The notes below the pieces were generated by a model. It was not told the DNA's origin. It was given only the letters and a program-made list of their open reading frames with translations, and did no database searches. This document shows, piece by piece, positions 40,654 through 51,667 of a stretch of DNA of 64,000 bases. The stretch comes from Leptodontidium sp. MPI-SDFR-AT-0119. Taxonomy: Eukaryota; Ascomycota; Leotiomycetes; Helotiales; Leptodontidiaceae. The position numbers were made by a program, and so were the translations under genes. Numbering within the stretch: the first letter of the stretch is position 1; the number at the start of each line of letters is the position of its first letter. The DNA lies in assembly GCA_020726505.1 (NCBI GenBank), contig JAHLEZ010000045.1, positions 1-64,000 of the forward strand, in the 5' to 3' direction.

Positions 40654-42572
40654 CTATGCAAGCTCATGCCGCTCCTGATGATTATTCGGAGTGAATCCTG
40701 ACACTGGCATTTCGGACACTACATTCGTCTCCCCTTTCATCTCACTGACGGGATTTCCAAGCACCTCTTCCCTGTGCGGGTGGTGCTCATCACCTACCAA
40801 CTCCCCTGGTCCACTTGACCCATCACTCTCCCCGTTCTTGATATCCGTTTTCGCAGCAGCTTTATACCCATTCTTCCTCCTACGTCTTCTGCAAATCAAG
40901 AAGATTGCACCAAGACCCAGAAATGTAGCAGCAATGGGGACTCCAACGCCGAGACCAATGGCAAGGCTTTTCACGGTGTTACTGGGAGAATTTTTGCCGT
41001 TATCAGCTCCAGATGAAGTTGGAGTCGAGGATGGGGACGTAGCTGATCCTGACTCGGCCCTCGTAAGAGAAGCTTTCGAGATCGCGGAAACACCGCCAGT
41101 GGGAATCGTGATCAGACGGTCTTCTGTCGTGGTGTTGAAATTGGTCAACGCAACTGAAATTATGTTGTTGTCTAAGTCGTAGACAGTGTATAAATTCTTC
41201 AGCATACCGGTTCCAAGAGATCCGGGTAAGCCTTCTTCAGGAGTCCCCCTGATATTCAGACGACATGAAGCTGCATTCGCACCGTCTGACATGGCGAGTC
41301 CATCGCCGTTGCGGGATGTGAGGTGGGCCATTGGCACTGTGAGGGTGAGGTTCGACGCTCCCGAGAACCGGATATCGAGAGTGCTAGTGTTGGATAGATA
41401 CGAACATGGAACGCTCGGATAGTATGCGCTATTGGGCACTTCATCTGGGTTTGAGTTTGCACCAACTGCATCCCAAATTGTAGTTGCGAGAGCAAGAGGG
41501 AGGAGTGTATCGATTCCATGATCCAGAGTGACTTGCAGAGGCGCATCAAGCTTGATTGCATTAGTATTTCCACCAACACTGACACCAATCGAGCCAATTT
41601 CGACGCCTAGTTGCGTCTGTGTGAGAAACCCAAACTGGACTTCTGGTGTATCAACCAGCTCCGTACGAAGATCCACCAGCGAGCCCTGGTATCGATTCAA
41701 ATTGATGCCTCCGAAAAGTAGGTGTCCCGTCCGTTTCGACGCTTCATCCAACCAGACACTGAAAGTATTGCTCTCAATCGCCCCGGCGTTGATCAGACGC
41801 TGAGGAAATGTAGGGTATGGCGTTCCTTGTCCCACAAAGTCTGCCCAGCGCGCAGATTGTCCCACGGGAAGACCAAGTCCAATCCATGGGTACGGCCAGT
41901 AATCGCCCAGCCAGCCTTTACGGAGCCAATTGGATGTGGTGTTTGTCCAGCCAACGAAGGCTACATCGTCAAGAGTGACATTCCCTTTCGTCCCTGGCAG
42001 CACGAAGTCATCGGAGTAGTACCAAACCACGGCAAAGGAATTGTTCAGTATATTCGAGTTGTTACCTCCAGGCAGGTCAGAGGATGTGGAGTCGTAACGC
42101 GCCGCGAGAATATCCGACTTGGAGGTAGTTGACAGGCTCGCATTATCTGAGAAAAAAACTTAGTGCGGCTTCCAGAGGAGGAGGAAAACGAAATAATCTT
42201 ACAATTGGAATCCCAAGGGTTGGAATCAGTCATGTTACTCAACTGTGTGTCGCTCGATGAAGATATCCTGATCCCGATCGTCACATCTTGGGGAGGGGAT
42301 CCAATGGAACAGTTGAAGCCATACACTTCCCCATACGAAAGCTTTACAAACACGAATCAGCATCTATTTCAATCAATTGCGATAACCAAATTCCTTACTG
42401 TTATATTAAATGGGATCTCGAATGTTTTGCTATCATCTGCTCTTTTCGCGACTGCACTGGTTGGTACACCCCTGAAGTTCCAGTTTGTCGCTGAAGCCAG
42501 GCTTTGATTTAAAACAAGCAAGGCTGCGCAAAGACCCGCAAATCCGCGATGCAAAGAATGAGCGTCCGCCAT
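40654..42572 (-). CDS. Membrane-anchored aspartic-protease-like protein, probably inactive
   Basis: Exons 42572-42399, 42341-42203 and 42146-40654 join to 601 aa. An N-terminal signal peptide (L-C-A-A-L-L-V-L-N-Q-S-L-A-S-A) is followed by a pepsin-like (A1) fold. G-S-P-P-Q-D-V-T-I-G-I-R leads to I-S-S-S-S-D-T-Q where active proteases have D-T-G-S-S-D-T-W, so the first catalytic Asp is replaced by Ile84. The second site reads L-D-H-G-I-D-T, with Asp kept but the Ser/Thr lost. W-I-G-L-G-L-P and L-L-F-G-G-I-N blocks support the fold. Near the C-terminus a membrane helix (A-I-G-L-G-V-G-V-P-I-A-A-T-F-L-G) is followed by a run of Arg and a cytosolic tail of about 80 residues. Possibly a surface receptor or binding protein rather than a protease. 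It sits on the opposite strand inside the paralogue cluster. Confidence 0.82.
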
Positions 42573-43964
42573 TGAAACATTGACTATGATGCTAGGAATA
42601 AAAGTAAAAATAAAAGTCTTTCGAAAAGAGGGAAACAGGATGGACCCCGAAGTCAGTGTTGAGGTCTTCCATGTGGTGGACGGTTGAGGCGTAGCACCTT
42701 TGCTGTGCCGCAGGGGGCTAGCAAAGGATTCGTTTTGGCGTGAATCTAGATCCCGAATCGCGTCCTAAATTATGGGTCCAAAGCGATCCTAATTTTTCGA
42801 TTGGCTTGCTCGTCCAAAGAAGAGATTCGGGACCTTGGCATCTTCTAGTCTTGTTTGAAGTTGCACCTTACGAGCCTGGAGGGATGGGTCTGTGGTCTAC
42901 AGGCGGTTTAGGGAGGCACTCCTAGCTTAGAAAATCCAAAGTCGATGACTTCACCGTTCGATAAGTCAACGAAGGCTTGACCTTTTGCTTTATTATTAAA
43001 ATTCACCATTAATAAGAAGTATATCTATTATTCTTCTAGCCGGATTTTCAATAGTCCTGTAAAGTGAGAAGTATCATTTTTCATTTGGCTGTAAAATGCC
43101 CTGTAGCGCACAGACCCAGCCTCCAGCCTCGTTAGATCGGATCGGATCAACCACACTCGGTTAGAGTCTTGGTGTAAACAAATGGATTACTCTGACAGTA
43201 GAAGATGTACGAAGATAAGTTCACTAATTGCAATGAGTTAAGAAGAAGAAAAAGGAAATACTTTTACACTTAAGAAAATGTGGTCGGTACTACTTGGCCT
43301 ATGATTGTCGATTGAGGTAGAAAGAGAGATTGGAGTTGGGTCCAAAACAATGCATCGTGAGAAATAGTCAGCTCCGAGTGGTTACTTTTGAACATTTCTG
43401 AAGGGGTTGGCCGGTGCATTACTGCCTCAACGTCTGTGAATTTTGCGTGATGAAGTGGGAGGAAGATGGACTTGGCTCTTCTCTACCGGATGTTGTCAAC
43501 TCCCTCGCTTAGCAATTTCCACAAGAACCCAACGACAATTGCTGCCGTCGACAACAGAGAGACAAGCAAAAGGCATAGAAGTTCAACAACAACAAAAAAA
43601 AAACACCCCCCGCTGATTTTGTTTGACTATTGGAAAAGGGTACTTGAGTAGAGATGATTTTACTCTGAAATTTGCCAGGTTCTGGAGGAAGAGCTCAGGG
43701 CCAGTGACATTATTTTGATTGGGGGGAGCATTTGAAAAGGTGAAACCATGCGTACCTTTGCTCTTTCAAATTCACCCATTGACTCAATCCATCGAATGAA
43801 GCCTTTCAGCAACGTGAATCTTGCTAATACAATAGTATAGAATCTTCTTCCATCCCTGAAATAACCTCGCTTCGCTACTGGGATCTGTCTTCGACTCAGA
43901 AGAATCCTCGGGCTGCATCCTTGTTCTTGAAGCAACTCCTTCAATCTCCAAAAAGGCACCAACT
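42573..43964. other. Intergenic between protease-like gene and paralogue D
   Basis: Nearly 1.4 kb without a supported gene. AT-rich patch at 42980-43080; A-run near 43592-43602. Confidence 0.45.
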
Positions 43965-44927
43965 ATGGCTCCATCAGCTGCCACAAAGGCCACGAAGGCT
44001 TCGTCCTCGAAGAAAAGAGGCCTCGAGAAGAAGGCACCAGGCAAGAAGAGAAACACCGTTCCTGCTGCGACGATCACACCTCCTTCCCCACCCATTACAC
44101 CCGTCAAGCGCAATACTCGCACTTCCGCTACCCCCACAAAAGCCAGAGAAGCTTCTACTACGTTCAATGAGGAAGATGCAACAAGCGGCGAGGAAGTTGA
44201 GGATGCAGGGGAGCAGGTTATCAGCACCCGCGCAGAGGAATTAGCCAGACTTACAGTCGAAGGTGAGGTCGTCGCGATCTACGATTCGATCTGGACCATG
44301 GAGGATACCGACACTGTCAAAGTCTTCGCCGGTTACCAAGGCGAGACCGTCGTAATCAAGGCAATCCCATCCCGTCTCCGTTCCGACACCTCCAAGACCT
44401 ACAAAGCTATTTACAACGCTGGCCCTTACGAAGCCGTCTACAGTAAGTCTATGCAAAGTCTTGAGATTCCATTCCAAGTTTGAGCTCTACGAGTAATTAT
44501 GATTGAGGATATGATCTAACGTCAAACAGGCTGCGAGAAAGGCGAAGGTTCCAAGATATTCCACAACTTCACCCTCGACTTCGCCAACAACGCCATGTTA
44601 GAGGATTTCTCCTCTGATCCCCTCACATTCAAATTCGTCGACCAACTCGACCGGATCTGGAACGACCGAGCCCATTGCTGGATTGACACCAACCCATACC
44701 TGTACCTTGAGGTGCACGTTGATCGGGCGATGGGCCATTATTTCGGTAGCTGGGCGAAGAGACGCGAGCATGATGATGAGGAGATGGATGAGAATAATCG
44801 TACGAGGTTGACCTCGAATGATCTTGATCGGTTGTGGATGAGGAAGGAGATTAATATGCAGCATCCGGCTTGGTCAAGGTTGGATATGAATGCTCCGAGA
44901 TTGGTGCGGCCTTGGTGCGGGGAGTAA
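43965..44927 (+). CDS. AIYD-W family paralogue D
   Basis: Exons 43965-44442 and 44530-44927 give 291 aa. This copy has a long basic Lys/Ala/Ser/Thr/Pro-rich N-terminal extension of about 80 residues (S-S-K-K-R-G-L-E-K-K-A-P-G-K-K-R). It resembles a disordered, possibly nuclear-targeting segment. The motif V-V-A-I-Y-D-S-I-W (102-110) is uninterrupted: the intron used by A, B and C is missing. Instead the intron lies in the Y|S-C core, just before the conserved Cys. K-T-Y-K-A-I-Y and Y-S-C-E-K-G mark the core; G-S-W-A-K-R-R precedes an acidic stretch and L-T-S-N-D-L-D-R-L. No membrane features. Function unknown. Confidence 0.78.
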
Positions 44928-45487
44928 GTTGATGCTTTGTCGTGGGGGGGGGCTTGTTCGTTGGGTGGGATGTTGACGGTTTGGAAGGAGGCTTTGAATT
45001 CGCGGTTTCGATAAAACGGTATCCAATTTGAGAGGCTTACCATAAAATGACAATCTTCCAGCGTTATTCACAATATTTGTGAGGTTCTCGGGTGAACTTG
45101 TGTTGTGATTGCACTGGTCCCGCGTCTCACTTGGCAACCAGCCAGCCCTCAAACTGGTGAAGCTGCTGAAACAGCATCCTCTGCAGGTAACAAAGATATC
45201 TCAATCGGTCATACTCGACCAGTCTAGAGATTCCTAGAGATTCCTAGAGTAAAGGTCTCAATGGTAATCCTTCCAGTTAGGCATTGGAGTTTTACGCCTT
45301 TCAGCCTCAATAGGATGGGCCTCAATGGTATCGTCATCAACAGCAAGAACCCGAAGCCCAAACCCCAACAATCAAGCTTTCTTATCTTTCTTATAAATAC
45401 TGCCATCCCTTTAGTTTTCGCAGATCTTTCTTACATCTTCAAATATCGGTTCGTCAAGTTGTCTCGATCTGAGATAACACAGCAATC
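44928..45487. promoter_or_regulatory. Upstream region of paralogue E
   Basis: Contains a 10-bp direct repeat TAGAGATTCC twice in tandem (45225-45244) and a TATAAATA element at 45392-45399, about 90 bp before the ATG at 45488. G-run at 44944-44952. Confidence 0.5.
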
Positions 45488-46438
45488 ATGGTTCGTGTCT
45501 CCCTATTCCTCATTCCAGCTCCAAGCTTCTGAAGTCTCTTGAAGCTGTGTAACTTCTCCTACAACACCACATATCACTCCCTTTCTATGGCTTCCCTCTT
45601 ACCAAACACGGTCATTTAATACCCGCCCAAGAGTCAAAGCTAACGCTTAACTCTTTGTCTAGAATCGTCGCAAGCGCAAGACCAGTACCAATGATGGTAT
45701 CAAGCGTCTCCTCGCCGTTCCATACTTCGACACTGGAGAGTCTGGTTCAGATTCCGACTCTGACAGCGAGCCCGATGGCGTTGTTGATGCGGTATATGAC
45801 GTTCTTTGTACGTGTTCCCTTCTTTGTCCCTCTCCAACTCTCTCCTCAGTTCCTTCTCGCCCGAGGACCTTCTACAAACTTAGCTCTCACCATTGTCACA
45901 GTTCTCCGTTGTATATTGAGCAAAACGATTGACTAATTCTAAACCAGGGATCACCGGTGAAGCCGCCCCCGCCTACCCCTACCAAAAGACCGGCTACACC
46001 ATGACATTCAAACACGTCGACACCTTTACCAACCCCTTCCGCAACATTCCCGTCCGTCGATACAAAGCCTATCTCAACTTCCTCAACTGCTGCTCTGTCT
46101 ACAGCTGCATCCGAGCCGACTATAAATCCTACCGGATCTTCAAGCTGGTCCAGCGCAACAAGCAGATGAAGTCCGTTCTCAAGGTCAAGGAAGCCATGAG
46201 CTTCGACATGTTGCACGGCGTCCTCGACGAGAATGGCTTCCCCTTGTTGAAGTGGCGCATGAACTGCAGCGAGGAGAATGGTATCAAGAAGGGTGATGAG
46301 GGTTATGTCTATCGTCAGGGTTGGGCGAAGAGACGTGCTTCTCCTGATGCACCTATGGCTGAGTTGAGCGCGAGAGAGCGTGAGCGTCTTCATGAGATTG
46401 ATCGACTCGATGGCGAGTATGAGGCTTTGATTGGTTGA
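45488..46438 (+). CDS. AIYD-W family paralogue E
   Basis: Proposed exons are 45488-45490 (only the ATG), 45663-45807 and 45948-46438, giving 212 aa. The first intron starts immediately after the ATG with GTTCGT and ends in GTCTAG. The second splits the Trp codon after A-V-Y-D-V-L (T|GG, W50), so it is phase 1, whereas A, B and C have phase 0. The N-terminus is basic (N-R-R-K-R-K) and then acidic (S-D-S-D-S-D-S-E). The core R-R-Y-K-A-Y-L-N-F and V-Y-S-C-I-R-A and the C-terminal Q-G-W-A-K-R-R plus A-R-E-R-E-R-L fit the family. The ATG exon is the least certain part. Confidence 0.72.
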
Positions 46439-46679
46439 GAGAACGTGCTTGCAAATGGGATTTCGGGCATCGTGAGAAAGGATGGAACTCAGAAGGCAGT
46501 TTTTTTTTCGCTGCAGCATCTTGAGAAACAACCAGGTGGTTGAGAATATGAGACTTTTCATCTCATCCATAATCTCCATATGCATCTCTGTGATACACTC
46601 CAGAAGTGAGACGTAAATGATCATAACCAGCAAAATCATGCTTCATCTATTAGACACTAACAATCTCGGGTATCAGACG

Positions 46680-47952
46680 TCAACTCCTCCCCTCGAAATA
46701 CTTCTCCATCTCTCCCTTCGCCGCCCTCCATTTCTCCCTCAAATCATCCGGTCCAACACTCCACCACTTTTCATGCAAACTTACAACACCCGCGTCCCAA
46801 TCCCTCGCATTCGGCCATGTCGCACTCCACTTCGGATCCAACTCACCCCAAGGCATAGGGCCCTCTCTCCTAAATGCATAATTCAACAGACTCTGCTCCA
46901 TGGTAAACGGATCGAACCGTCTCCAATGTCGCATGACAGACATCAGGTAAGTGAACATCTCGTTAGAAGGAGCTGCGAGCCAGAAACCAGCCGAGAAGAT
47001 GCTGGCGGAGTTTGGTGGGAAGGGATGGTCGCGCTCGCCTGCTAAAGCATTGTCGGACCGTGCGGTGAAGAGGTAGGTTGCTGGGAGGAGGGCTTCGTCG
47101 GATTTGATTTGATGGGTGAGGTTGTTGAGTGTTTGTGCTGGATGCTGGATGATGTGCTCGTTGAATATACCGTCGATAGGACGCGTGATCAAGGTATCTG
47201 AATCTATGAAGAGGATTCGTTCATATTCTACCATTTCGAAGATGCGGAGTCTGGGTGTCTGGTTAGTCTTTTGTTTTGGAAACACTGTTGTGATCTGAAA
47301 ACGAAATAAACCACAGGACCTCTCCCAAATTTTGACAACGCTTCTTGAGCGCTTTCGTAATCTGTACTTACTTCGTAAACTGATCCTTCCATTTCTTCAC
47401 CCCAGTCCTAACCCACCATGGAAGTTTCACATCATCAACAACCACGACCTTCGCTCCATCTCTCTCCAACCTCTCCCTCTTCTCCCTATCCACAGCCCTC
47501 GTAACCACAACCAAAAACACCACATCCTCCCTCTCCATCCTCGTCTGAGGCGCGATCTTCAACTGATAATGCAACGTCCTCACACCGATGAAGTAATTAT
47601 CCACCGCATGTTCATCACCGACATAATTCTCACACAGGAACGTCGCGATGGCGACTTTTGACGTGTTGGTTGTTTGTCTGAGAATTCCGTATTCCGGGTC
47701 AAATCTGATAGGTTGGGAACTCCAGAATGTGAGTTTGAAGTAGTAGACGGCTGTGATGGCGACGAGGATGATGTATGTGAGCTGTGCTCTGCGGGTTCCA
47801 GGACTCCATCTCATGATTTCCCTGAGGTACTCGGGTGCTTCGGTGTCCTGCTGGCTTGGCGTTTGTTTTCTCCTGGTTAGGAAGACATTTAAGTTGAGAT
47901 TTGAGTTTCGTGGCACGTGAATCAAGAGTTTTGGGAAGTCGGGAACTTACAT
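46680..47952 (-). CDS. GT8-like type II membrane glycosyltransferase
   Basis: Exons 47952-47951, 47872-47372 and 47250-46680 join to 357 aa. The start codon seems split: AT ends exon 1 and G begins exon 2 (donor GTAAGT, acceptor ACCAG). If not, Met21 (M-R-W-S-P-G) would be the start. One membrane anchor lies at about residues 31-50 (L-T-Y-I-I-L-V-A-I-T-A-V-Y-Y-F), giving a type II Golgi topology. The catalytic domain has V-A-I-A-T-F-L-C, E-R-I-L-F-I-D-S-D-T-L-I, a DxD-type metal site, then a family-typical N-A-G/F-S-A-G-F-W-L and M-E-Q-S-L-L-N-Y. It resembles fungal glycogenin-like/Gnt1-like GT8 enzymes. The donor and acceptor sugars cannot be read from the sequence. Confidence 0.82.
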
Positions 47953-48772
47953 GAGATACTACGCGATGTGATGAGGTGAGCCAGGTAATACGAGAGGAGC
48001 GAGAGCCTCAGCCTCGGCGTCCAAGGAGGATCGAGTGATGGCGCAGCCTTTAAGCGAGGGACGATGGACTTGGAAGGGGGAAATGCAACCAACGACATCA
48101 TCGTCGTATTGACAAGTGGGTACTACCAAACCCATTCGGTCTCTGGTTTTACGAGATCTTTGGGCTTGGATCTGCTTGGGTCTAATGTCATTTTCGAGAT
48201 GTGGGGTGCGCAAATATTGGCTGTGAAATTTTTGGGCGAGGAATGTGAAGGGGGGGGGATTTGTTGATGTTGGGTCTGTGATTGGGGGAGGGGAGGTTTG
48301 TTAGAAATATGGGCTGTGTAGCGTAGATCTCAGTACCTACGTACATCTAATCACGCTGCCCCTATTTCCCCTATTACTCTGTACGCTCTCTCAGATAGAA
48401 TTCTACATGCTTTTCTATCAAGGTTGATGGATGCGCGTGGCCCAAAGAGGAATATTACGAGAATATGCAACCGGATTATATAACCCATCCCCTATAAATC
48501 TCGGTTCTTGGAAGTCTAAATGCATCGGAACCAACAATGATCTGCTGTGTACTTTGTATGTGTAGAAAATCTATCGTGATATATCAATCGTCCTAAGTTG
48601 TTCGTCCTAGGTTGTCGAGGAGAGTGTCTCATGTCATAACCATCAGATCTCTCAGCGCATGACAGTCGTATTTTATAGAAATGTCTGAGTCTAGACTACA
48701 GAACTGCAACAGAATTCAAGTCAATCGAGTGTTGCTTCTGAGTAGTCCCTTTCAAAGCTCTCCTCTTCAAAT
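47953..48772. other. Intergenic upstream of the GT8-like gene
   Basis: No gene supported; holds the GT8-like gene's 5' flank and the 3' flank of the DUF3431 relic. G-run near 48251-48258. Confidence 0.45.
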
Positions 48773-49867
48773 TCAATCCCCAGCAATCTCTCTCCTCCTT
48801 ACCTCCGACCTCCCTATCAAAATCGCCCTCTCCCTCCACGGCTCAATCCTCACTTTAAGCGCATTAATCCTCTTCCCTAATTTAACCACCTGCCTATTTT
48901 CTCTATGCATCCCATTCCCCAGCAACGCATCCCGGAACTCCTGAAACTCATACCTCATCTTCTCCAAAGTCTTCCACTGCTCCCAATCCCCCCTCGACTC
49001 AAAACAAATATGACAATTCCTACACATCGCCACGTGCTCAGAGGGACAATCGACCGCTTTTCGGAGGAATAGCTATTGCCATAGATGTTCCCGGATACGT
49101 CTAGATATGGCACTGGGTAAGCGCCTATTCTGTAGCTAGGACATAGAATTCTGGTGCCACTCTCTCGGGATGGAGTGGATTGTCTCTCTCGTCACCGCAA
49201 ACTGAGAGCAGCAGGGCGCGGCGAGGATTTCAGGAACGGGGTCGCCTGGGAATAGGGCTTCGAAGGCGTCTTTCATGTATGGTTCCTCGCCTTTGAGTTT
49301 CGTGGAGAACTCGGGCGAGTCGATCGTGACCGAGGTGTTTATCTACTTCGGACAGGCGTTGTCCTAGCTGATTCTTAGATTCATGTATTTACGACGAAGA
49401 ACTTCGTTCAGGTCGAGCCGGTTGAGTGTGTTTGCGGTGCTGTATTTCAGTGCGCCGTCGATGTGCCAGGCTGCGTCTTGGCCGTGGAGGAATATTGAGA
49501 TATCAGGGAGATGGTCGTAGAATTCGTACATGTACGTGAGATAGCCCATTGCTTCGTTGCCTTGGTTTGCGGGGGTGTGATATTGTGCATTTTGGTCATC
49601 TACTATGTATGGAATGACTTTGTAATTTTCGAGGCTGAGACTTTCGGTCCAGAAGAAGTCGTTGGATGATGTTGTGGCGAGGACGAGATTGACGCTTGGC
49701 GGATGTTTTTGGTGATATAATTGTGTGATGGAATTTGAGCACCCTAGGAAGATCCATATCAAGAAGACTACAGCGAAGTAGACAGCAATCAGGTTCCAGC
49801 GGCGGATCTGAGGGTACAGCGTAGTGTGAAGCATTCCCAGTTCTCCGGTCTCTGTTTCCAAGTTCAT
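48773..49867 (-). pseudogene. DUF3431 protein gene broken by four in-frame TAG codons
   Basis: One continuous frame runs from the ATG at 49867 (another Met follows at M-L-H-T-T-L) to the stop at 48773. It reads as a fungal DUF3431 protein: a membrane anchor (A-V-Y-F-A-V-V-F-L-I-W-I-F-L), then Y-I-V-D-D, G-N-E-A-M-G-Y-L-T-Y-M-Y-E-F-Y-D, L-P-D-I-S-I-F-L-H-G and L-N-R-L-D-L-N-E-V. Downstream are D-A-F-E-A-L-F-P-G, A-A-P-C-C-S-Q-F-A-V-T-R and F-L-R-K-A-V-D-C-P. TAG codons interrupt it at 49364-49366, 49343-49345, 49136-49138 and 49073-49075, each at a place where family context suggests Trp. No frameshift is present. TGG to TAG is the CpA-to-TpA change expected from repeat-induced point mutation on the opposite strand. 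Confidence 0.78.
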
Positions 49868-50592
49868 CCACAGTCCGGGGAATTGAGGGAGCCGAATCTT
49901 ACAGCGTGATGTCAACTTTCAAGCACAAAACACTATTGACTAACTGACTGTTAACCAGGTCGAAGGGAATCACCTGGGTGAGTCGCATTCCTGAGGTTCG
50001 TGAATGTTGGTGAATGAACAAAGCCAACGAGAGATGTGGTCTGAAGCTCGAAACAACCTGGCCCCCTTCGTGCGACCAGTCACTTCAACCCTGTCAAAGA
50101 ACTAGATCAACAGGTGCCATATTTACCCCAGGTTCTCCGCATCTTGAGGCTCTATATGAAACCTGTAAACGTGGTGACTGCGACGTTTCCGATTGAGGTT
50201 GGATAAAATGTATTCGCTTGTGCCAGAACAGGCTGTGAGCCTGGGAGTGTTACTGCGGCAGTGGGCAATCCGTGCAAGCCTGAGATCCAACACATTGTCC
50301 ATTTAGCTGCCGGTGCTGCATGTTATTGCTGCGATACAACTCTGATAAAGAAGGGGGATTGGACAGTGATTGGTCACATGATCCACTCATCTATCCTGTC
50401 CAGCTGATGCCAACATCCGAGTATTCGCATACAACCCCGTTCTCGACAGCCGATGACTCGCATTATCTCTTCCATAAAAGCTTCACCCGTCACCTCTCCC
50501 TTACTTAGCTTTTCATCACTTCCCCACACAACTACAAAATCAACAAAACCCCCCAACACGTCTCTCCCCTAGCCAACTCCTCCGCCCAAGCC
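49868..50592. other. Intergenic, divergent upstream region
   Basis: Between the DUF3431 relic and the isochorismatase-like gene; C-rich leader 50520-50590. No gene seen. Confidence 0.45.
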
Positions 50593-51369
50593 ATGACCGA
50601 CTACGCCCACACAGCCCTCATCGTAGTAGACAGCCAAATCGGGGCACTCTCATCCCCCACCAACTTCTGGGGTCCATCACGCAGCACCCCCTCCTACGAA
50701 TCCTCCATCTCCAAACTCCTGCTCTCATTCCGCTCCCTCCCCAAATCACCATCTGCACCACATATAATCCACATCTACCACAGCTCCACGAACCCCCTTT
50801 CCCCACTCCACCCAAGCTCCCCAGGGATGGATTTCCACGCCTGTTCTCTCCCGCAAGCAAATGAGCCTGTTTTCAGCAAATCGACAAACTCGGCGTTCAT
50901 TAGGCTCCCCACCCCAGGACCGGAACCGGAATTGGAATTGGAGAAGTATTTGAGGGAGAAGGAGATTTGGAAGATTTATTTTGTGGGGTTGTCGGTCGAC
51001 TTGTGTTTAGGGTCGACGGTGAGATCGGCAAGTGATTTGGGGGTGGCGGATCATGTTGATGCGGAGGGTCGGGTCGTGAAGGGTGATGTAGTGGTTGTGG
51101 AGGATGCGGTTGCGGCGGTAGGTTGTGGATTTCGTTGTTGCTTGTGCTTATCACTGTGGTCCAGAGATGGTTTGATGGCTTGTTTGGATTGTTACTGATA
51201 CTGATACTAATGCTGATATTTTGAGGTGAGATAGTGGGCTAAGCATGGGGGGAAGTTCGATGCGGAGACTGTGTGTGCGGTACATCTCGAAAGTTTGAAG
51301 GGTGAGTTTGCGAGAGTCGTGAGGGTTGCGGATGTCTTGGCTGAGATGGGGCTGGAGGAATTGGAGTGA
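50593..51369 (+). CDS. Isochorismatase-like cysteine hydrolase
   Basis: Exons 50593-51117 and 51235-51369 give 219 aa, with a phase-0 intron of 117 nt. The fold and catalytic triad of the family are visible: Asp in A-L-I-V-V-D-S-Q near residue 13, Lys in F-S-K-S-T-N-S-A-F near 99, and Cys in G-L-S-V-D-L-C-L-G-S-T-V near 140. A D-A-V-A-A strand precedes the intron; exon 2 encodes the last helix (A-D-V-L-A-E-M-G-L). Family members hydrolyse isochorismate, nicotinamide, ureidoglycine-type or other amide substrates; the substrate here is unknown. It is convergent with cog4, 298 bp apart. Confidence 0.9.
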
Positions 51370-51667
51370 GCTGGGGGCAAAACGAAACAACTGTCTTGAA
51401 GGAAGGTAAACATCGAGATATATGCGAAATTTTTGCGAGACTTGACAAATGCTAATTAGAAATCTGTGTGCACTTGCAACAGTGGTGTCTCTGTCACAAA
51501 ATTGCCTCTCTCCAAAGACAATCGTTTGAACAATGGTGAAAAGTGCCACACCGGCTCCATGAAATCCCAGTCTATTTTTGGATACCAAATGCAAAATGCT
51601 TGACCTCTCGCTCAAATCCTACAATAGTTGAAGCCCACTTGATGATGCATTGACATCCGGGATTTCT

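Noticed and set aside
49073..49366. Recoding of TAG (readthrough or non-standard amino acid) in the DUF3431 gene
   Set aside because: Four stops at expected Trp sites with the RIP-type change are explained more simply by mutation; no recoding signal is visible.
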